Positions 52,690 through 62,627 are shown, counted from the stretch's first letter. The stretch is 64,000 bases of DNA from Streptomyces dysideae (GCF_001514305.1 NZ_KQ949091.1:21442-85441), one strand, 5' to 3'. The notes: a model not told the origin generated them from the sequence alone. Translations and numbers: made by a program.

Positions 52690-52837
52690 GGATGTCCCCA
52701 CACAAGCTGGGGGCATCCGGTACTTTCCTACTGAGTCAGAGCCTCCGCCTGGAATTACCCAGTACCCGCGCGGGGGCCCTCTGCGCGTCCCAGTACAGCA
52801 CACCGCATCCCCGCATCGCACCCAGAGCGGCCACCGT

Positions 52838-53851
52838 TCACGCAATCGCGCGCCGCGCCGCACTCGCCCGCTCCGTCATCCTCGGCGGCAGCAGCGTCGC
52901 CTCCGGTACAGCCGTGCTGCCGCCCAGTTTCTTCATCAGCAGTTCCACCGCCCGCGTCCCCACCTCGGCCGACGGCAACGCGATCGACGTGACGGGCACG
53001 CGGAGGGACTCGGCGAGTTCGTCGGGGCAGATGGCGGTGACGGAGAGGTCTCCGGGGACGCGCAGACCCAGCTGTTCAAAGGCGTCGACGAGCGGTTCGA
53101 GGATGGCCTCGTTGTGGACGACGACCCCCGTCAACGCGGGCTGTTCGCGGAGCAGTTGCTCGGCGACCGCGCGGGCGGCCGCGGGCGAGGCCTCGCACGG
53201 GTGGACGGCGGAGGCGAGGCCGTTCCGATCGGCGGCGGCCGTGAAGCCCTGGACCACGCGCTGGGCGAACGCGGTCTGGCGGACGTACACCTCGGGCGGC
53301 GACCCCACCAGCGCGACCACCCGGTGCCCGAGTCGCGCCAGATGCTCCACGCATGCCTCGCCGGCCGCCTTGAAGTCGAGGTCGATGCAGGTCAGGCCGT
53401 CGGAGGAGGCAGGGAAGCCGATCATCACCGACGGGCGTTCCAGGGCGCGGAGCAACGGCAGCCGGGGGTCGTGCAGTTGGACGTCCATCACGATCAGCGC
53501 GTCCACCAATGCCGTGTCCGCGACGCGGCGCAGGCCCTCCTCGCCCTCCTCCTGGGTGAGGAGCAGCACGTCATGGTCGTAGCGCCGGGCTGTGGTCACC
53601 ACCGATACCGCGAACTGCATCACCACCGGCACATGGATCCCGGCCCTTAACGGCACGACCAGCGCCAGCACGTTCGATCTGCTGCTGGCCAGGGCGCGGG
53701 CGCCGGCGTGCGGGCGGTAGCCGAGCCGGCGGATGGACTCCTCGACGCGCTGCCGGGTCTCCTCGGAGATCGGGCGTTTGCCGCTGAGGGCGTACGAGAC
53801 CGTGCTGGGGGAGACCCCGGCGTGCCGTGCCACGTCAGTGATCTTCACCAT
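52838..53851 (-). CDS. LacI-family regulator (TTA codon)
   Basis: 337 residues. N-terminal HTH MVKITDVARHAGVSPSTVSY, then a periplasmic-binding-like effector domain. Leu68 is encoded by TTA (53648-53650), so translation depends on the bldA tRNA. Its start codon shares one base with the GH31 gene stop. It probably represses the alpha-xyloside operon through two dyads at 59259-59296. Confidence 0.94.
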   Translation of the reverse strand: MVKITDVARHAGVSPSTVSYALSGKRPISEETRQRVEESIRRLGYRPHAGARALASSRSNVLALVVPLRAGIHVPVVMQFAVSVVTTARRYDHDVLLLTQEEGEEGLRRVADTALVDALIVMDVQLHDPRLPLLRALERPSVMIGFPASSDGLTCIDLDFKAAGEACVEHLARLGHRVVALVGSPPEVYVRQTAFAQRVVQGFTAAADRNGLASAVHPCEASPAAARAVAEQLLREQPALTGVVVHNEAILEPLVDAFEQLGLRVPGDLSVTAICPDELAESLRVPVTSIALPSAEVGTRAVELLMKKLGGSTAVPEATLLPPRMTERASAARRAIA

Positions 53852-56100
53852 CAGCCCAGCTCCACCGTCAGGAATCCGGTCCCGGCCTTCGCACGCACCT
53901 CGCGCTCACCGGCCGCCAGGCCCCACGGAGCCGACGGGTCGCTGCACGACGCCCGCAGCGTGTCCCCTTCGCGTACGACGGTGAAGGCCACGTCCCCGAC
54001 CCGCACCGTCACCTGGGCGCCCCGCCCCAGGCCGTACGCCCGCAGCGTGACCCCGTCGGCGTGGTCGTAGTCGGGCCGGTCGGCCACCGCGCCCACCGGG
54101 ATCACCGCGCCGGGCCGGACGAGGAGCGGCACGCTCAGGAAGTCGTGCTTCTCGCGCACCCAGCGCGGCCCGGTGACCGTCTGCCCGCCGAGGTAGTGGG
54201 TCCAGGTGCCCTCGGGGACGTAGTACGACACCTCGCCCTCGTCGGAGAACACCGGCGCCACCAGCAGATCGGACCCGAGCATGTACTGCCGCTCCAGATG
54301 CGCGCACCCGGGATCGTCCGGGAACTCCAGCACCATCGCCCGCATCATCGGCGGGCCCTCGGCGTGGGCGGTGCGGGCGGCCTCGTAGAGGTAGGGCATC
54401 AGGCGGAGCTTGAGGCGCGTGAACCGCCGCAGCACGTCCACCGATTCCTCGTCGAACAGCCACGGGACGCGGTAGGACGAACTGCCGTGCAGGCGGCTGT
54501 GGGACGACAGCAGGCCGAAGACCAGCCAGCGTTTGAACAGTGCGGGTGTCGGTGTGCCCTCGAAGCCGCCGATGTCATGGCTCCAGTAGCCGAAGCCGGA
54601 CAGGCCGAGGGAGAGCCCGCCGCGCAGTGACTCGGCCATCGACTCGTACGTCGCCTCGCAGTCGCCGCCCCAGTGCACCGGGAACTGCTGGCTCCCGGCC
54701 GTCGCCGAGCGCGCGAAGAGGACCGCCTCCTCCTCGCCGCGGTGCTTGCGCAGTACGTCGAAGACGGTGCGGTTGTAGAGGTACGTGTAGTAGTTGTGCA
54801 TCCGCTCCGGGTCGGAGCCGTCGGACCACTCCACGTCGACCGGCACCCGCTCGCCGAAGTCGGTCTTGAAGCAGTCGACGCCCTGGGAGAGCAGTGCCTC
54901 CAGCTTGGACGCGTACCAGTCGCGGGCCGCCGGCGATGTGAAGTCGACCAGTGCCATGCCCGGCTGCCACATGTCCCACTGCCAGATGCTGCCGTCCGGG
55001 CGTCGCAGCAGGTGGCCGAGGGCCTTGCCCTCCGCGAACAGGGGAGACCGCTGGGCGATGTACGGGTTGATCCACACGCACACCCGCAGGCCCTTGGCCT
55101 TCAGCCGGGTCAGCATGCCCTCCGGGTCCGGGAACACCCGCGGGTCCCACTGGAAGTCGCACCAGTTGAACTCGCGCATCCAGAAGCAGTCGAAGTGGAA
55201 GACGGAGAGCGGGAGTTCGCGGTCCCGCATGCCGTCCACGAAGGACGTGACCGTCTCCTCGTCGTACGACGTCGTGAACGACGTCGACAGCCACAGGCCG
55301 AACGACCACGGCGGCGGCAGGGCCGGGCGGCCGGTGAGGGCCGTGTACTTGCGGAGGATGTCCTTCGGCGTCGGGCCGTAGATGACGTAGTACGTCAGCT
55401 CCTGGGTCTCCGCGCTGAACTGGACCCGCGAGACCGTCTCCGAGGCGACCTCGAAGGAGACCTTGCCCGGGTGGTCGACGAAGACGCCGTAGCCCGCGTC
55501 GGTGAGGTAGAACGGGACGTTCTTGTAGGCCTGCTCGGTGGCCGTGCCGCCGTCGGCGTTCCAGATGTCGACGACCTGGCCGTTCTTGACCAGCGGGCCG
55601 AAGCGCTCGCCGAGGCCGTAGACACTGGTGCCCACCCCGAGCACCAGTTGCTCGCGCAGATAGTGCGCCCCGGTGGCGTCCCGCATGATGCCCATGTTCT
55701 TGGGGCCGCTGCTGGTCAGCGAGCGGCCGCCGGCGAGGAAGTCGACGTGCCAGGACCCGGTACGGGCGACCCTGACCGACAGCGCGCCGGAGGTCAGGGT
55801 CGCGTGCTCGTCGTCGTAGGAGATCTGGGGCGTGGCCTCCGCCCCGGTGAGCTCGAACTCGGGTCCGCGGGGTTGCTCGCCCGCGAAGTGGGTCAGGGTC
55901 AGGCCGATGACGTCGGGCATCGGCGTGTGGGCGTTGATGGTCATGACCGGTCCCGTCATCAGGTCGCCGCGGCTGCGGATGGGGCGGGACGGCGCGTGGA
56001 TCTCCAGGGCGCCGTCCTGCTCGACGACGTCGAGCACCTCGGCCGGGTGGGCCGCGGTGACGCCCTCGCGCAGCAGCCAGTAACCGTCGGAGAACTTCAT
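53851..56100 (-). CDS. GH31 alpha-xylosidase (YicI-like)
   Basis: 749 residues. GH31 domain with catalytic nucleophile D414 in KTDFGERVPVDV, acid/base region VHWGGDCEATYESMAESLRG and the C-terminal beta domain. YicI-type enzymes release alpha-xylose from xyloglucan oligosaccharides such as isoprimeverose. Cytoplasmic (no signal peptide). It lies in an operon with a sugar importer and a LacI regulator. Confidence 0.93.
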   Translation of the reverse strand: MKFSDGYWLLREGVTAAHPAEVLDVVEQDGALEIHAPSRPIRSRGDLMTGPVMTINAHTPMPDVIGLTLTHFAGEQPRGPEFELTGAEATPQISYDDEHATLTSGALSVRVARTGSWHVDFLAGGRSLTSSGPKNMGIMRDATGAHYLREQLVLGVGTSVYGLGERFGPLVKNGQVVDIWNADGGTATEQAYKNVPFYLTDAGYGVFVDHPGKVSFEVASETVSRVQFSAETQELTYYVIYGPTPKDILRKYTALTGRPALPPPWSFGLWLSTSFTTSYDEETVTSFVDGMRDRELPLSVFHFDCFWMREFNWCDFQWDPRVFPDPEGMLTRLKAKGLRVCVWINPYIAQRSPLFAEGKALGHLLRRPDGSIWQWDMWQPGMALVDFTSPAARDWYASKLEALLSQGVDCFKTDFGERVPVDVEWSDGSDPERMHNYYTYLYNRTVFDVLRKHRGEEEAVLFARSATAGSQQFPVHWGGDCEATYESMAESLRGGLSLGLSGFGYWSHDIGGFEGTPTPALFKRWLVFGLLSSHSRLHGSSSYRVPWLFDEESVDVLRRFTRLKLRLMPYLYEAARTAHAEGPPMMRAMVLEFPDDPGCAHLERQYMLGSDLLVAPVFSDEGEVSYYVPEGTWTHYLGGQTVTGPRWVREKHDFLSVPLLVRPGAVIPVGAVADRPDYDHADGVTLRAYGLGRGAQVTVRVGDVAFTVVREGDTLRASCSDPSAPWGLAAGEREVRAKAGTGFLTVELG

Positions 56101-56113
56101 AGGTGGGGGGTCC

Positions 56114-56938
56114 TTACTTCACTGCTCCCACGGCGATGCCGCGGGTGAGAGTCCGCTGGAACACGAGGAAGAAGACGATGGCGGGCAGCACGCCGAGCAG
56201 GGCGGCCGCGTTGGTCATGGTGGCGTCCATCAGGCGCTGGCCCTGGAGGACGCCGAGGGCCACCGACACGGTCTGGTTGTCGTTGGAGATCAGCATGACC
56301 AGGGGGAGCAGGAACTCGTTCCAGGTCCAGATGAAGAAGAAGACCAGGAGCACGCCGATGGTCGGGCGGCTGACCGGGACGACGATCCGCCACAGGACCT
56401 GCCATTTGTCGGCGCCGTCGATCCGGGCCGCCTCGATGATCTCCCGGGGGAACTGGCCGAGCACGGAGGAGAGGAGATACGTGCCGAACGCCGCCTGGAT
56501 CACCGTGAACACGATGATCACGCTCAGTCGGGTGTCGTAGAGGCCGACCTCCTTGCTCAGGTAGTAGATCGGGTAGACCAGGGCTTCTTGCGGCAGCATG
56601 TTCGCGAGGACGAAGAAGGCGAGCACCCAGGTGCGCCCCTTGATGCGGCCGATGCCGATCGCGTACGCGTTGAGGATCGACAGGACCGCCGCCAGGACGG
56701 CCACCGCGCCGCTGATCAGGAGGGAGTTGATCAGCTTCTGGCCGTAGTCGACCCGCTCCCAGAAGTCCTTCAGGCCGTCCAGGTAGAGGCCCTCGGGGAG
56801 GCTGAGGGGCCCGTTCCGGGAGTACTCCGTGGGGGACTTGACCGCGTTGACGGCGACGATCAGGAACGGGATCACCATGAACAGGGCGGCTATGCACATC
56901 GCCACGAGCACGGGGGAGCGGCGTATGGCGGTCGTCAT
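56114..56938 (-). CDS. Sugar ABC importer permease (MalG type)
   Basis: 274 residues, six helices, EAA loop QFPREIIEAARIDGADKWQVL. Four-base overlap with the preceding permease gene (56935-56938), and 13 bp before the GH31 gene. No ATPase in the operon. Confidence 0.93.
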   Translation of the reverse strand: MTTAIRRSPVLVAMCIAALFMVIPFLIVAVNAVKSPTEYSRNGPLSLPEGLYLDGLKDFWERVDYGQKLINSLLISGAVAVLAAVLSILNAYAIGIGRIKGRTWVLAFFVLANMLPQEALVYPIYYLSKEVGLYDTRLSVIIVFTVIQAAFGTYLLSSVLGQFPREIIEAARIDGADKWQVLWRIVVPVSRPTIGVLLVFFFIWTWNEFLLPLVMLISNDNQTVSVALGVLQGQRLMDATMTNAAALLGVLPAIVFFLVFQRTLTRGIAVGAVK

Positions 56939-57909
56939 GTGCGACCCCCTTCCTCGGCGTCCTCGGCGCGGGTCTGGAACTTCAGGCCGATCAGCGCGAG
57001 CACGAGGATGATCACGGTCAGCACGGTCGAGATCGCGGCGCCGTAGCCGACCTGCGTCTTCTCGAAGAACGTGGTGAAGGAGAAGTAGGACGGGACGTTG
57101 GTCGCGCCGCCGGGGCCGCCCTTCGTCAGGACGTACACCGCGCCGAACACCTTGAGCGCGGCGATCGTGCACCAGACCAGGACCACATACGTCTCCGGGC
57201 GGATCTGTGGCAGCGTGATGTGCCAGAAGCGGCGCCACCAGCCGGCGCCGTCCAGCTCGGCCGCCTCGTGGAGCTGGGGGTCGACGCGTTGCAGCCCGGC
57301 CATGAAGACGACCAGTGGGAAACCGATCTGGACCCAGACCATGACGCCCATGACGCTGTACAGCGCGAGGTCGGGGTCGCCGAGCCAGTCCTGCTGCCAG
57401 GAGCCCAGGCCGATCGCCTTCAGGAGTTCGTTGAGGGACCCGTTGTCGGGGGCGAGGATCCAGCTCCAGACGATGCCGGCCACCGCGATGGGCAGTACCT
57501 GGGGGAGGTACAAGCAGGCGCGGAGGACGGCGACGACCCTGGAGCCGTAGTGCCGGCCGATGTAGTCGAACAGGGCGGCGGCCAGGACGAGTCCGACGAC
57601 CGTCGGTACGGCAGCCATCGCGACGACCATGAAGAGGCTGTGCCGGAAGGACGCCCAGAACTCGGAATCGTCCAGCAGGTCACGGTAGTTGGCGAGGCCG
57701 GTCCACTCCGGGCTGCCCACGCCCCGCCAGTCGGTGAAGCTCACGCCCGTGTTCATCAGGAACGGGACGACGACGATCGCGAGGAAGGCGAGGACGCCGG
57801 GGAGCAGGAACAGGGCGTAGGAGTCGCGCGGGCGGCGGGGTGAGCGGGTGGCCGGGTGGTGCCTGCCGGTCACCCGTCGCCCGCCGTCCTGTTCGACGGT
57901 GACCGTCAT
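56935..57909 (-). CDS. Sugar ABC importer permease (MalF type)
   Basis: 324 residues, six helices, EAA loop VDPQLHEAAELDGAGWWRRF. Starts at ATG 57909 overlapping the stop of the binding-protein gene (57906-57909). Imports the xyloside substrate with its partner. Confidence 0.93.
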   Translation of the reverse strand: MTVTVEQDGGRRVTGRHHPATRSPRRPRDSYALFLLPGVLAFLAIVVVPFLMNTGVSFTDWRGVGSPEWTGLANYRDLLDDSEFWASFRHSLFMVVAMAAVPTVVGLVLAAALFDYIGRHYGSRVVAVLRACLYLPQVLPIAVAGIVWSWILAPDNGSLNELLKAIGLGSWQQDWLGDPDLALYSVMGVMVWVQIGFPLVVFMAGLQRVDPQLHEAAELDGAGWWRRFWHITLPQIRPETYVVLVWCTIAALKVFGAVYVLTKGGPGGATNVPSYFSFTTFFEKTQVGYGAAISTVLTVIILVLALIGLKFQTRAEDAEEGGRT

Positions 57910-59201
57910 CGGTCGGCTACGCCCTTGTCGTACGCGGCCTGCAGGGCGTCCAGGTAGGCATCCGGTGTGGCGCTGCCCGTCATCAGCTTCTGCGTCTCGG
58001 AGACCAGGACGTCGTAGAAGCCGGCCACCGGCCAGTCGGGGTAGAAGGCGAGGCCGTCGCGCCGGGAGAGGGTGTTGAAGTTGTCGATGAGGGTCTTGGA
58101 CTGGGGGTCGGTGATGGCGGAGGCGTCGGCCGAGACCGGGACGCCGCCCTTGTTGCCCAGCAGGTTCTGGATCTTCTTCGACATGGTGATGTCGATGAAG
58201 TCGTAGGCGAGGTCCTTGTTCCCGGCGTTCTTGGGGACGACCCAGAGGTTGCCGCCGGAGCCGAGGGTGAGGTTCGAGCCGGGCCACAGGAAGGTGGACC
58301 AGTCGAACTCGGCCTCGTCCTGGAAGCGGCCGTACCACCAGCTGCCGGAGAACAGGACCGGGGCCTTGCCCTGGATGAAGGAGACGCCCGCCTGCTCGGC
58401 CTTGGCGCTGGTGGAGGACTTGCTGACGTAGCCCTTGTCGACCCAGCCGGCGAAGGTCTCGGCGGCGTACGTCCAGGCGGCGTCGTGGAAGTCGACCTTG
58501 CCCTTGTACAGCTCGTAGGCGTCGACCCAGGCGCGGTCCGCCTTCGACAGGGCGAGCTGGTAGAGGTACTGATGGGCGATGTACTCGTTGCCGGCGTTGG
58601 CGAGCGGGGTGACGCCCGCGTCGGTGAACTTGTCCATGGCGGCGGTGAGTTCGTCGAAGGACGTGGGCTCGGCGATGTTGTACTTCGCGAAGAGATCCTT
58701 GTTGTAGAAGACCATCGTGTACTCGGCGTAGTTGGGCACGCCGTACCACTTGCCGGAGCCCATCACTCCCTTGGCGTCGTACATGCTGGTGGTACGGACA
58801 CCCGCGCTGAGCGCCTTGTCCCAGCCGCGCTTCGTCGCCTCGCCGGTCAGGTCGGTGAGCAGGCCCTGCGTGGAGAGCAGGCCCGCCGTCGCGTTGCCCT
58901 TGTTGTACTCCATGAGGTCGGGTGCGTCCGAGGAGTTGAGGACCATCTGGGCGGTCTTCTGGATCTGCTCGAAGCTCTTCTCCTCGTACTTCACCGTGAC
59001 GCCCGGATGCGTCGCCTCGAACTCCTTGACCGCCTCGCTCCAGGCCTGGCCCATCGCACTGTTGGGGGCCTCGTAGTGCCACAGCCGCAGGGTCTTGCCG
59101 TCGCCGGAGGAGCCGTTGTCCGAGTCACCGCAGGAGGCCAGCAGCAGCGACCCGGTGAGGATCGCCACCGTGGCCGCCACACGCCTTCGTGTCGTCGACA
59201 T
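57906..59201 (-). CDS. Sugar-binding lipoprotein of the xyloside importer
   Basis: 431 residues. Signal peptide with lipobox LLASC; mature protein is a family-1 solute-binding protein (LRLWHYEAPNSAMGQAWSEA, VKYEEKSFEQI). First gene of the operon that continues into both permeases, the GH31 enzyme and lacI. Two LacI-type dyads lie in its promoter region. Confidence 0.93.
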   Translation of the reverse strand: MSTTRRRVAATVAILTGSLLLASCGDSDNGSSGDGKTLRLWHYEAPNSAMGQAWSEAVKEFEATHPGVTVKYEEKSFEQIQKTAQMVLNSSDAPDLMEYNKGNATAGLLSTQGLLTDLTGEATKRGWDKALSAGVRTTSMYDAKGVMGSGKWYGVPNYAEYTMVFYNKDLFAKYNIAEPTSFDELTAAMDKFTDAGVTPLANAGNEYIAHQYLYQLALSKADRAWVDAYELYKGKVDFHDAAWTYAAETFAGWVDKGYVSKSSTSAKAEQAGVSFIQGKAPVLFSGSWWYGRFQDEAEFDWSTFLWPGSNLTLGSGGNLWVVPKNAGNKDLAYDFIDITMSKKIQNLLGNKGGVPVSADASAITDPQSKTLIDNFNTLSRRDGLAFYPDWPVAGFYDVLVSETQKLMTGSATPDAYLDALQAAYDKGVADR

Positions 59202-59258
59202 CCTTTGCCTCCAGGGGAGTCGGAGTCGGATGGTTCCCGGGGCATCACGCAGTGTTCA

Positions 59259-59296
59259 TCGAACCGTTTCGACACTTAACGTCGAAGCGCTTCGAC
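59259..59296 (-). promoter_or_regulatory. Pair of LacI-type operators
   Basis: GTCGAAGCGCTTCGAC at 59281-59296 is a perfect 16-bp palindrome with the LacI-type central CG, and TCGAACCGTTTCGA at 59259-59272 is a near-perfect second site 8 bp away. They lie 58-95 bp upstream of the binding-protein start. Confidence 0.8.
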
Positions 59297-59369
59297 TGGG
59301 AAGGTATGTGGGGGCGGAGGAGGCGTCAATGGGAAGCGTCGGAATTGGCTGGAGGGAAGAGGTGCTGGA

Positions 59370-60037
59370 TCAAACCGGCCTGTACTCCTCGTGCGGGACG
59401 GCACGCTTCCACACACGGCCACGAGGCACGACCCGCACGTCTATGTTGGGCAGGCGCGAAATGGAGACGAGTCGGTCCAACTGCCCTGCCATGACGAGCG
59501 GCGGCACGATCAGCCATCGCAGCACGGGCTCAGTGATCACGAACCTGAGCGTCTTGCCTGTGTCGTACAGGACTCCTTGCCGCTCGATCCTCGCGCTGAT
59601 CGTGCGCCTGACCGTCTCCTCACTCAGGTCCTCATGCCGGGACAGCACCGCCCTCATGTACTCAGGGGTCTGCAGAAGGCCCGGCACGAGGGCGGGCTGG
59701 AAGAGCCTCATGAGGCTCATGCGGGCTTCGAGGGCCTGCAGCTGCCGCTGTGCTTTGTGGAGTCCCGCCCGCTGGATCAGACGCCAGGCTGTGGCCTCTG
59801 TGGCGGCAGCGCGGGCGGCGTCCATGTACTCGGCCTTGACGCCGTCCGAGACGCCGATGGCGGTCAGTATGCGGTCGACGTCGTCCGCGCTGGGACCGAG
59901 CTTTCCGGTTTCGATCTTGCTGAGCTTGCTGGCAGACATGACAGCACCGCGGGCCACCGCCTTGGCTTCCTTCCCGGACGCCTCTCGCAGGACCCGCAGT
60001 GCTGCACCCAACCCTGCAGCAGTCCCGATCGGTTCAC
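59370..60037 (-). pseudogene. XRE/DUF5753 regulator gene with a damaged start
   Basis: The coding part has LREASGKEAKAVARGAVMSA then SKLSKIETGKLGPS, FQPALVPGLLQTPEYMRAVL and the DUF5753 region to a normal stop. A GTG at 60037 overlapping the upstream gene stop starts MNRSGLLQG, which joins GLGAALRVLRE only if one base is added in a G run near 60008-60014. Otherwise TTG 60011 could serve as start. Part of a decayed locus. Confidence 0.6.
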
Positions 60038-60562
60038 TCTGAGTGCTTGGCCCACCAGTCTTCGAACGGCACGGCGTGCGCGAGAGCCATGTCCCGGCAG
60101 GTGACGAACTCGGAAGCCTGATCGTCGGGCAGTACGTCGGCCCCGAGGAACCTGCCGTCAGGGCTGTAGTGCATGGGCGCGGCCGTGGTCGAGTCGAAGA
60201 GCCAGAAGTCGCCGACACCCGGGGCAGTGGGTTGGACCGGTCGGTCACGTCCAGGACGAAGAACTCCTCACCGGCCGTCGTGTTCGTAACGTACCCCCAG
60301 CCCAGCTCGACCGCAGATACGGCGAGAGAGGACACGTGAGGACGTGCACGCGATACATGCGGCGTCCGGCCTCGATGTGCGTACGCACCTCTTCGAGCCA
60401 GTCGGCGTTGTAGTCGGCCGGCCGCTCTTGGCCGTCGAGGAAGGCCTGGTACGCGTCCGTACTGCCTGAGTGGCTGTAGTCGTCCAGGGTCTCCAGCCTG
60501 AATGCCTCGCGCTGAAAGGTGTCGAAGAGGTCACCGAAGGACCTGGGCGCCGAACTGGTCAC
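60034..60562 (-). pseudogene. DUF6879-type gene with two frameshifts
   Basis: Three frame segments read in order: LFDTFQREAFRLETLDDYS from GTG 60562, then ELGWGYVTNTTAGEEFFVLD, then GDFWLFDSTTAAPMHYSPDG through FEDWWAKHSE and TGA 60036. Joined, they look like the known DUF6879 family, usually next to XRE/DUF5753 genes. Two single-base losses (near 60309-60312 and 60209-60214) break it. Confidence 0.65.
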
Positions 60563-60738
60563 CGAACGCCTTCCGGATCAGGTCCAAGGGGATCTCGACG
60601 AGGGTCTCGTGTGCGGGGATGCTCAGTCCGTGGTCTGTCGGTGTCTCGCCCTGCACGAGGATCGTTCCCCGGTCCGTTTGGTAGATCGTCGGGCAGTCCT
60701 TCTTGTCGCACGCTTGTAGCCAGCATGGTCACCTTCAC
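60531..60738 (-). pseudogene. Small companion gene with a frameshift
   Basis: GTG 60738 has AAGGGGA upstream and starts MKVTMLATSVR; after a one-base shift near 60706-60712 it continues DKKDCPTIYQTDRGTILVQG to a stop at 60531. Similar small proteins accompany DUF6879 genes in actinomycetes (from memory). Confidence 0.5.
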
Positions 60739-61512
60739 GAGAGTTCCCCTTCCCGTGGCCGTCTATGGTCCCGTCTGATCGTTCCGGGGCGGGCGCCGCT
60801 GGGGCAAGGGGCACGAGTTTCGAGAACGGGAAAGTGCGGTTCGTGGCCGCTATGCCTCGGAGGACGTCGGCTTCTCCAGGAGTGCGGGTGCGATGGCGTG
60901 GTGTTGTACGGCCCGTATGAGGGAGTGCAGGCCAGGGCGTCGCACGGTAACGGCCCGGCGTCGAGCTGGACGGTGTCCAGCTGCGGCACTGGCCCTTCGG
61001 CGTACAGAACCGTCTGTCCCGCGCCTGGGAAGATGCCTGCCTCGTACGGGATGACGAGGACGGTCACGTTGTCTCGCTCGCTCATCTCGACGATGTGCTC
61101 CAGCTGCTCACGAGTCACGTTGGAGCTGCCGAAACGCATCCGGAGCGGCGCCTCGTGGATGATCGCTGTGTACAAGGTGGGGTTGTCCCGGTAGAGGATG
61201 CCCTGGCGCTTGATCCTATGGGAGACGCGGTACTCGATCTCGGGTGGCGACAGCTTGGGGATGGACTGCCGGAAGATCAGCCGCGCGTAGTCCACGGTCT
61301 GGAACAACCCAGGGATGTGGGCGATCAGGGCGGTCCGGATCGTGGTGGCGTGGTGCTCCAGCTCCGCCAGATCGAGCAGGCCGGACGGCAACGTGTCGCG
61401 GTACGCGTCCCACCAGTTGCGTCCTCCGCCGGCCGTCATACCGGCGAGTGACTCGATGTACGCCTCGTCGGAAGACCCGTAGCTGTGGGCGAACATGCGT
61501 ACCCGGTCGACG
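60735..61512 (-). pseudogene. XRE/DUF5753 3' remnant cut by the TnpB fragment
   Basis: The open frame lacks the HTH. From about 61512 it reads SSVDRVRMFAHSYGSSDEAY, then WWDAYRDTLPSGLLDLAEL, HHATTIRTALIAHIPGLFQT and PYEAGIFPGAGQTVLYAEGP. The C-terminal end (after QLDA) runs out of frame, with a plausible deletion. Upstream, at about 61510, it joins TnpB sequence. Confidence 0.65.
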
Positions 61513-62345
61513 CTCGAACCTGCCGATCTTCACCAGGGTGCGCCGTACCTGGCCGCCTTGTACTCCAGCATGGCCACGAACTGTGCCCAGTCCGCGTCAT
61601 GCACGCTCTTGGCCAGCCTGGTGCGCGCCAGTCCCCTGACCGCCAGGTCCTCCACACCGATCGCTTGGTTCTCGCGAATCAGCTTCGTGGAGAGCTGGTG
61701 GTGGAACTCGCGGCGCGCATCGGCCACCTGTGCGTGGGCACGGGCGGCCTTCAGGCGGGCGTTCTCCCGGTTCTTCGACCTCTTCTGCTTGCGGGACAGG
61801 TCCCGCTGGGCCTTCTTCAGCTTCTTCTCCGCGCGGCGCAAAAACCGCGGGGAGTCGATCACGCGGCCGTCCGAGAGGGCCGCGAAGTGCGTCAGGCCCA
61901 GGTCGATGCCGACCGTCTGGTCGCTGCCGGGCATCGCGGTGGCGTCAGCGGCCGGGTCCGTGTCGATGACGAAGGACGCGAAGTATCGTCCGGCCGCATC
62001 TTTGATCACGGTGGCGGAGGAGGGGGGCAGTGGGCAGGGTACGGGACCACTTCACCTTCACCGCACCGATCTTCGGCAGGTTCAGCCGCCCGCCACCAGT
62101 GATCGACCAGCGGGCATTGGCCGTGAACCGGATCGACTGCCGGTTGTCCTTGCGGGACTTGAACCGGGGCGCACCCACCCGCATACCCTTTCGGGTCCCC
62201 TTGAGGGAGGCGAAGAAGTTGCGGTAGGCGGCCTCGGCGTCACGCAGAGCCTGCTGGAGCACCACGACGGAGACCTCTCCCAGCCAGCACCGCTCCACGG
62301 TCTGCCTGGCCCGGGTGAGCAGCTTCTTGGATAGCTCACCAGCGC
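61505..62345 (-). mobile_element. Truncated, frameshifted TnpB-like (IS200/IS605 OrfB) gene
   Basis: N-terminal piece (ELSKKLLTRARQTVERCWLG, RNFFASLKGTRKGMRVGAPR) ends in a frameshift at a six-C run near 62020. The second piece holds VGIDLGLTHFAALSDGRVID then FLRRAEKKLKKAQRDLSRKQ and LEYKAARYG, followed by another one-base shift before RTLVKIGRFE. The C-terminal zinc ribbon and the 5' end are missing. RuvC-like acidic residue D in GIDLG is present. Inactive; it joins XRE remnant DNA. Confidence 0.8.
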
Positions 62346-62627
62346 GGTGCGCTGGGCGGTGTCCTGAGACGACGCTCAGTAGTTGTCACCGGCATATCCA
62401 GTTGAGCTGGTGAATGAGAGCGGGCGAAGCAGCCTGGTTGTCACCAGTGAGCACGCGGTTTGTCACAACTGCTCATTCCACCAGGCCGGGTGTCGGAAGC
62501 TGCTCGTCGTGAGCCGGCTGATCATGGGCTGAGAACCCATTGGTGTGGCAATTCTGCCGCTACCGGGCGGGCCGGGGTTCCCCATTCACGGCGGGGCCGT
62601 GCTCCGGCCTGGCAGGGGGTGGGCACG
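62346..62627. other. Gene-less stretch at the broken transposon edge
   Basis: About 280 bp without a convincing gene. TTGTCAC occurs at 62393, 62438 and 62460, and CTGGTGAATGAG (62407-62418) is an imperfect inverted match of CTCATTCCACCAG (62472-62484); these may be remnants of element ends. Confidence 0.4.
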
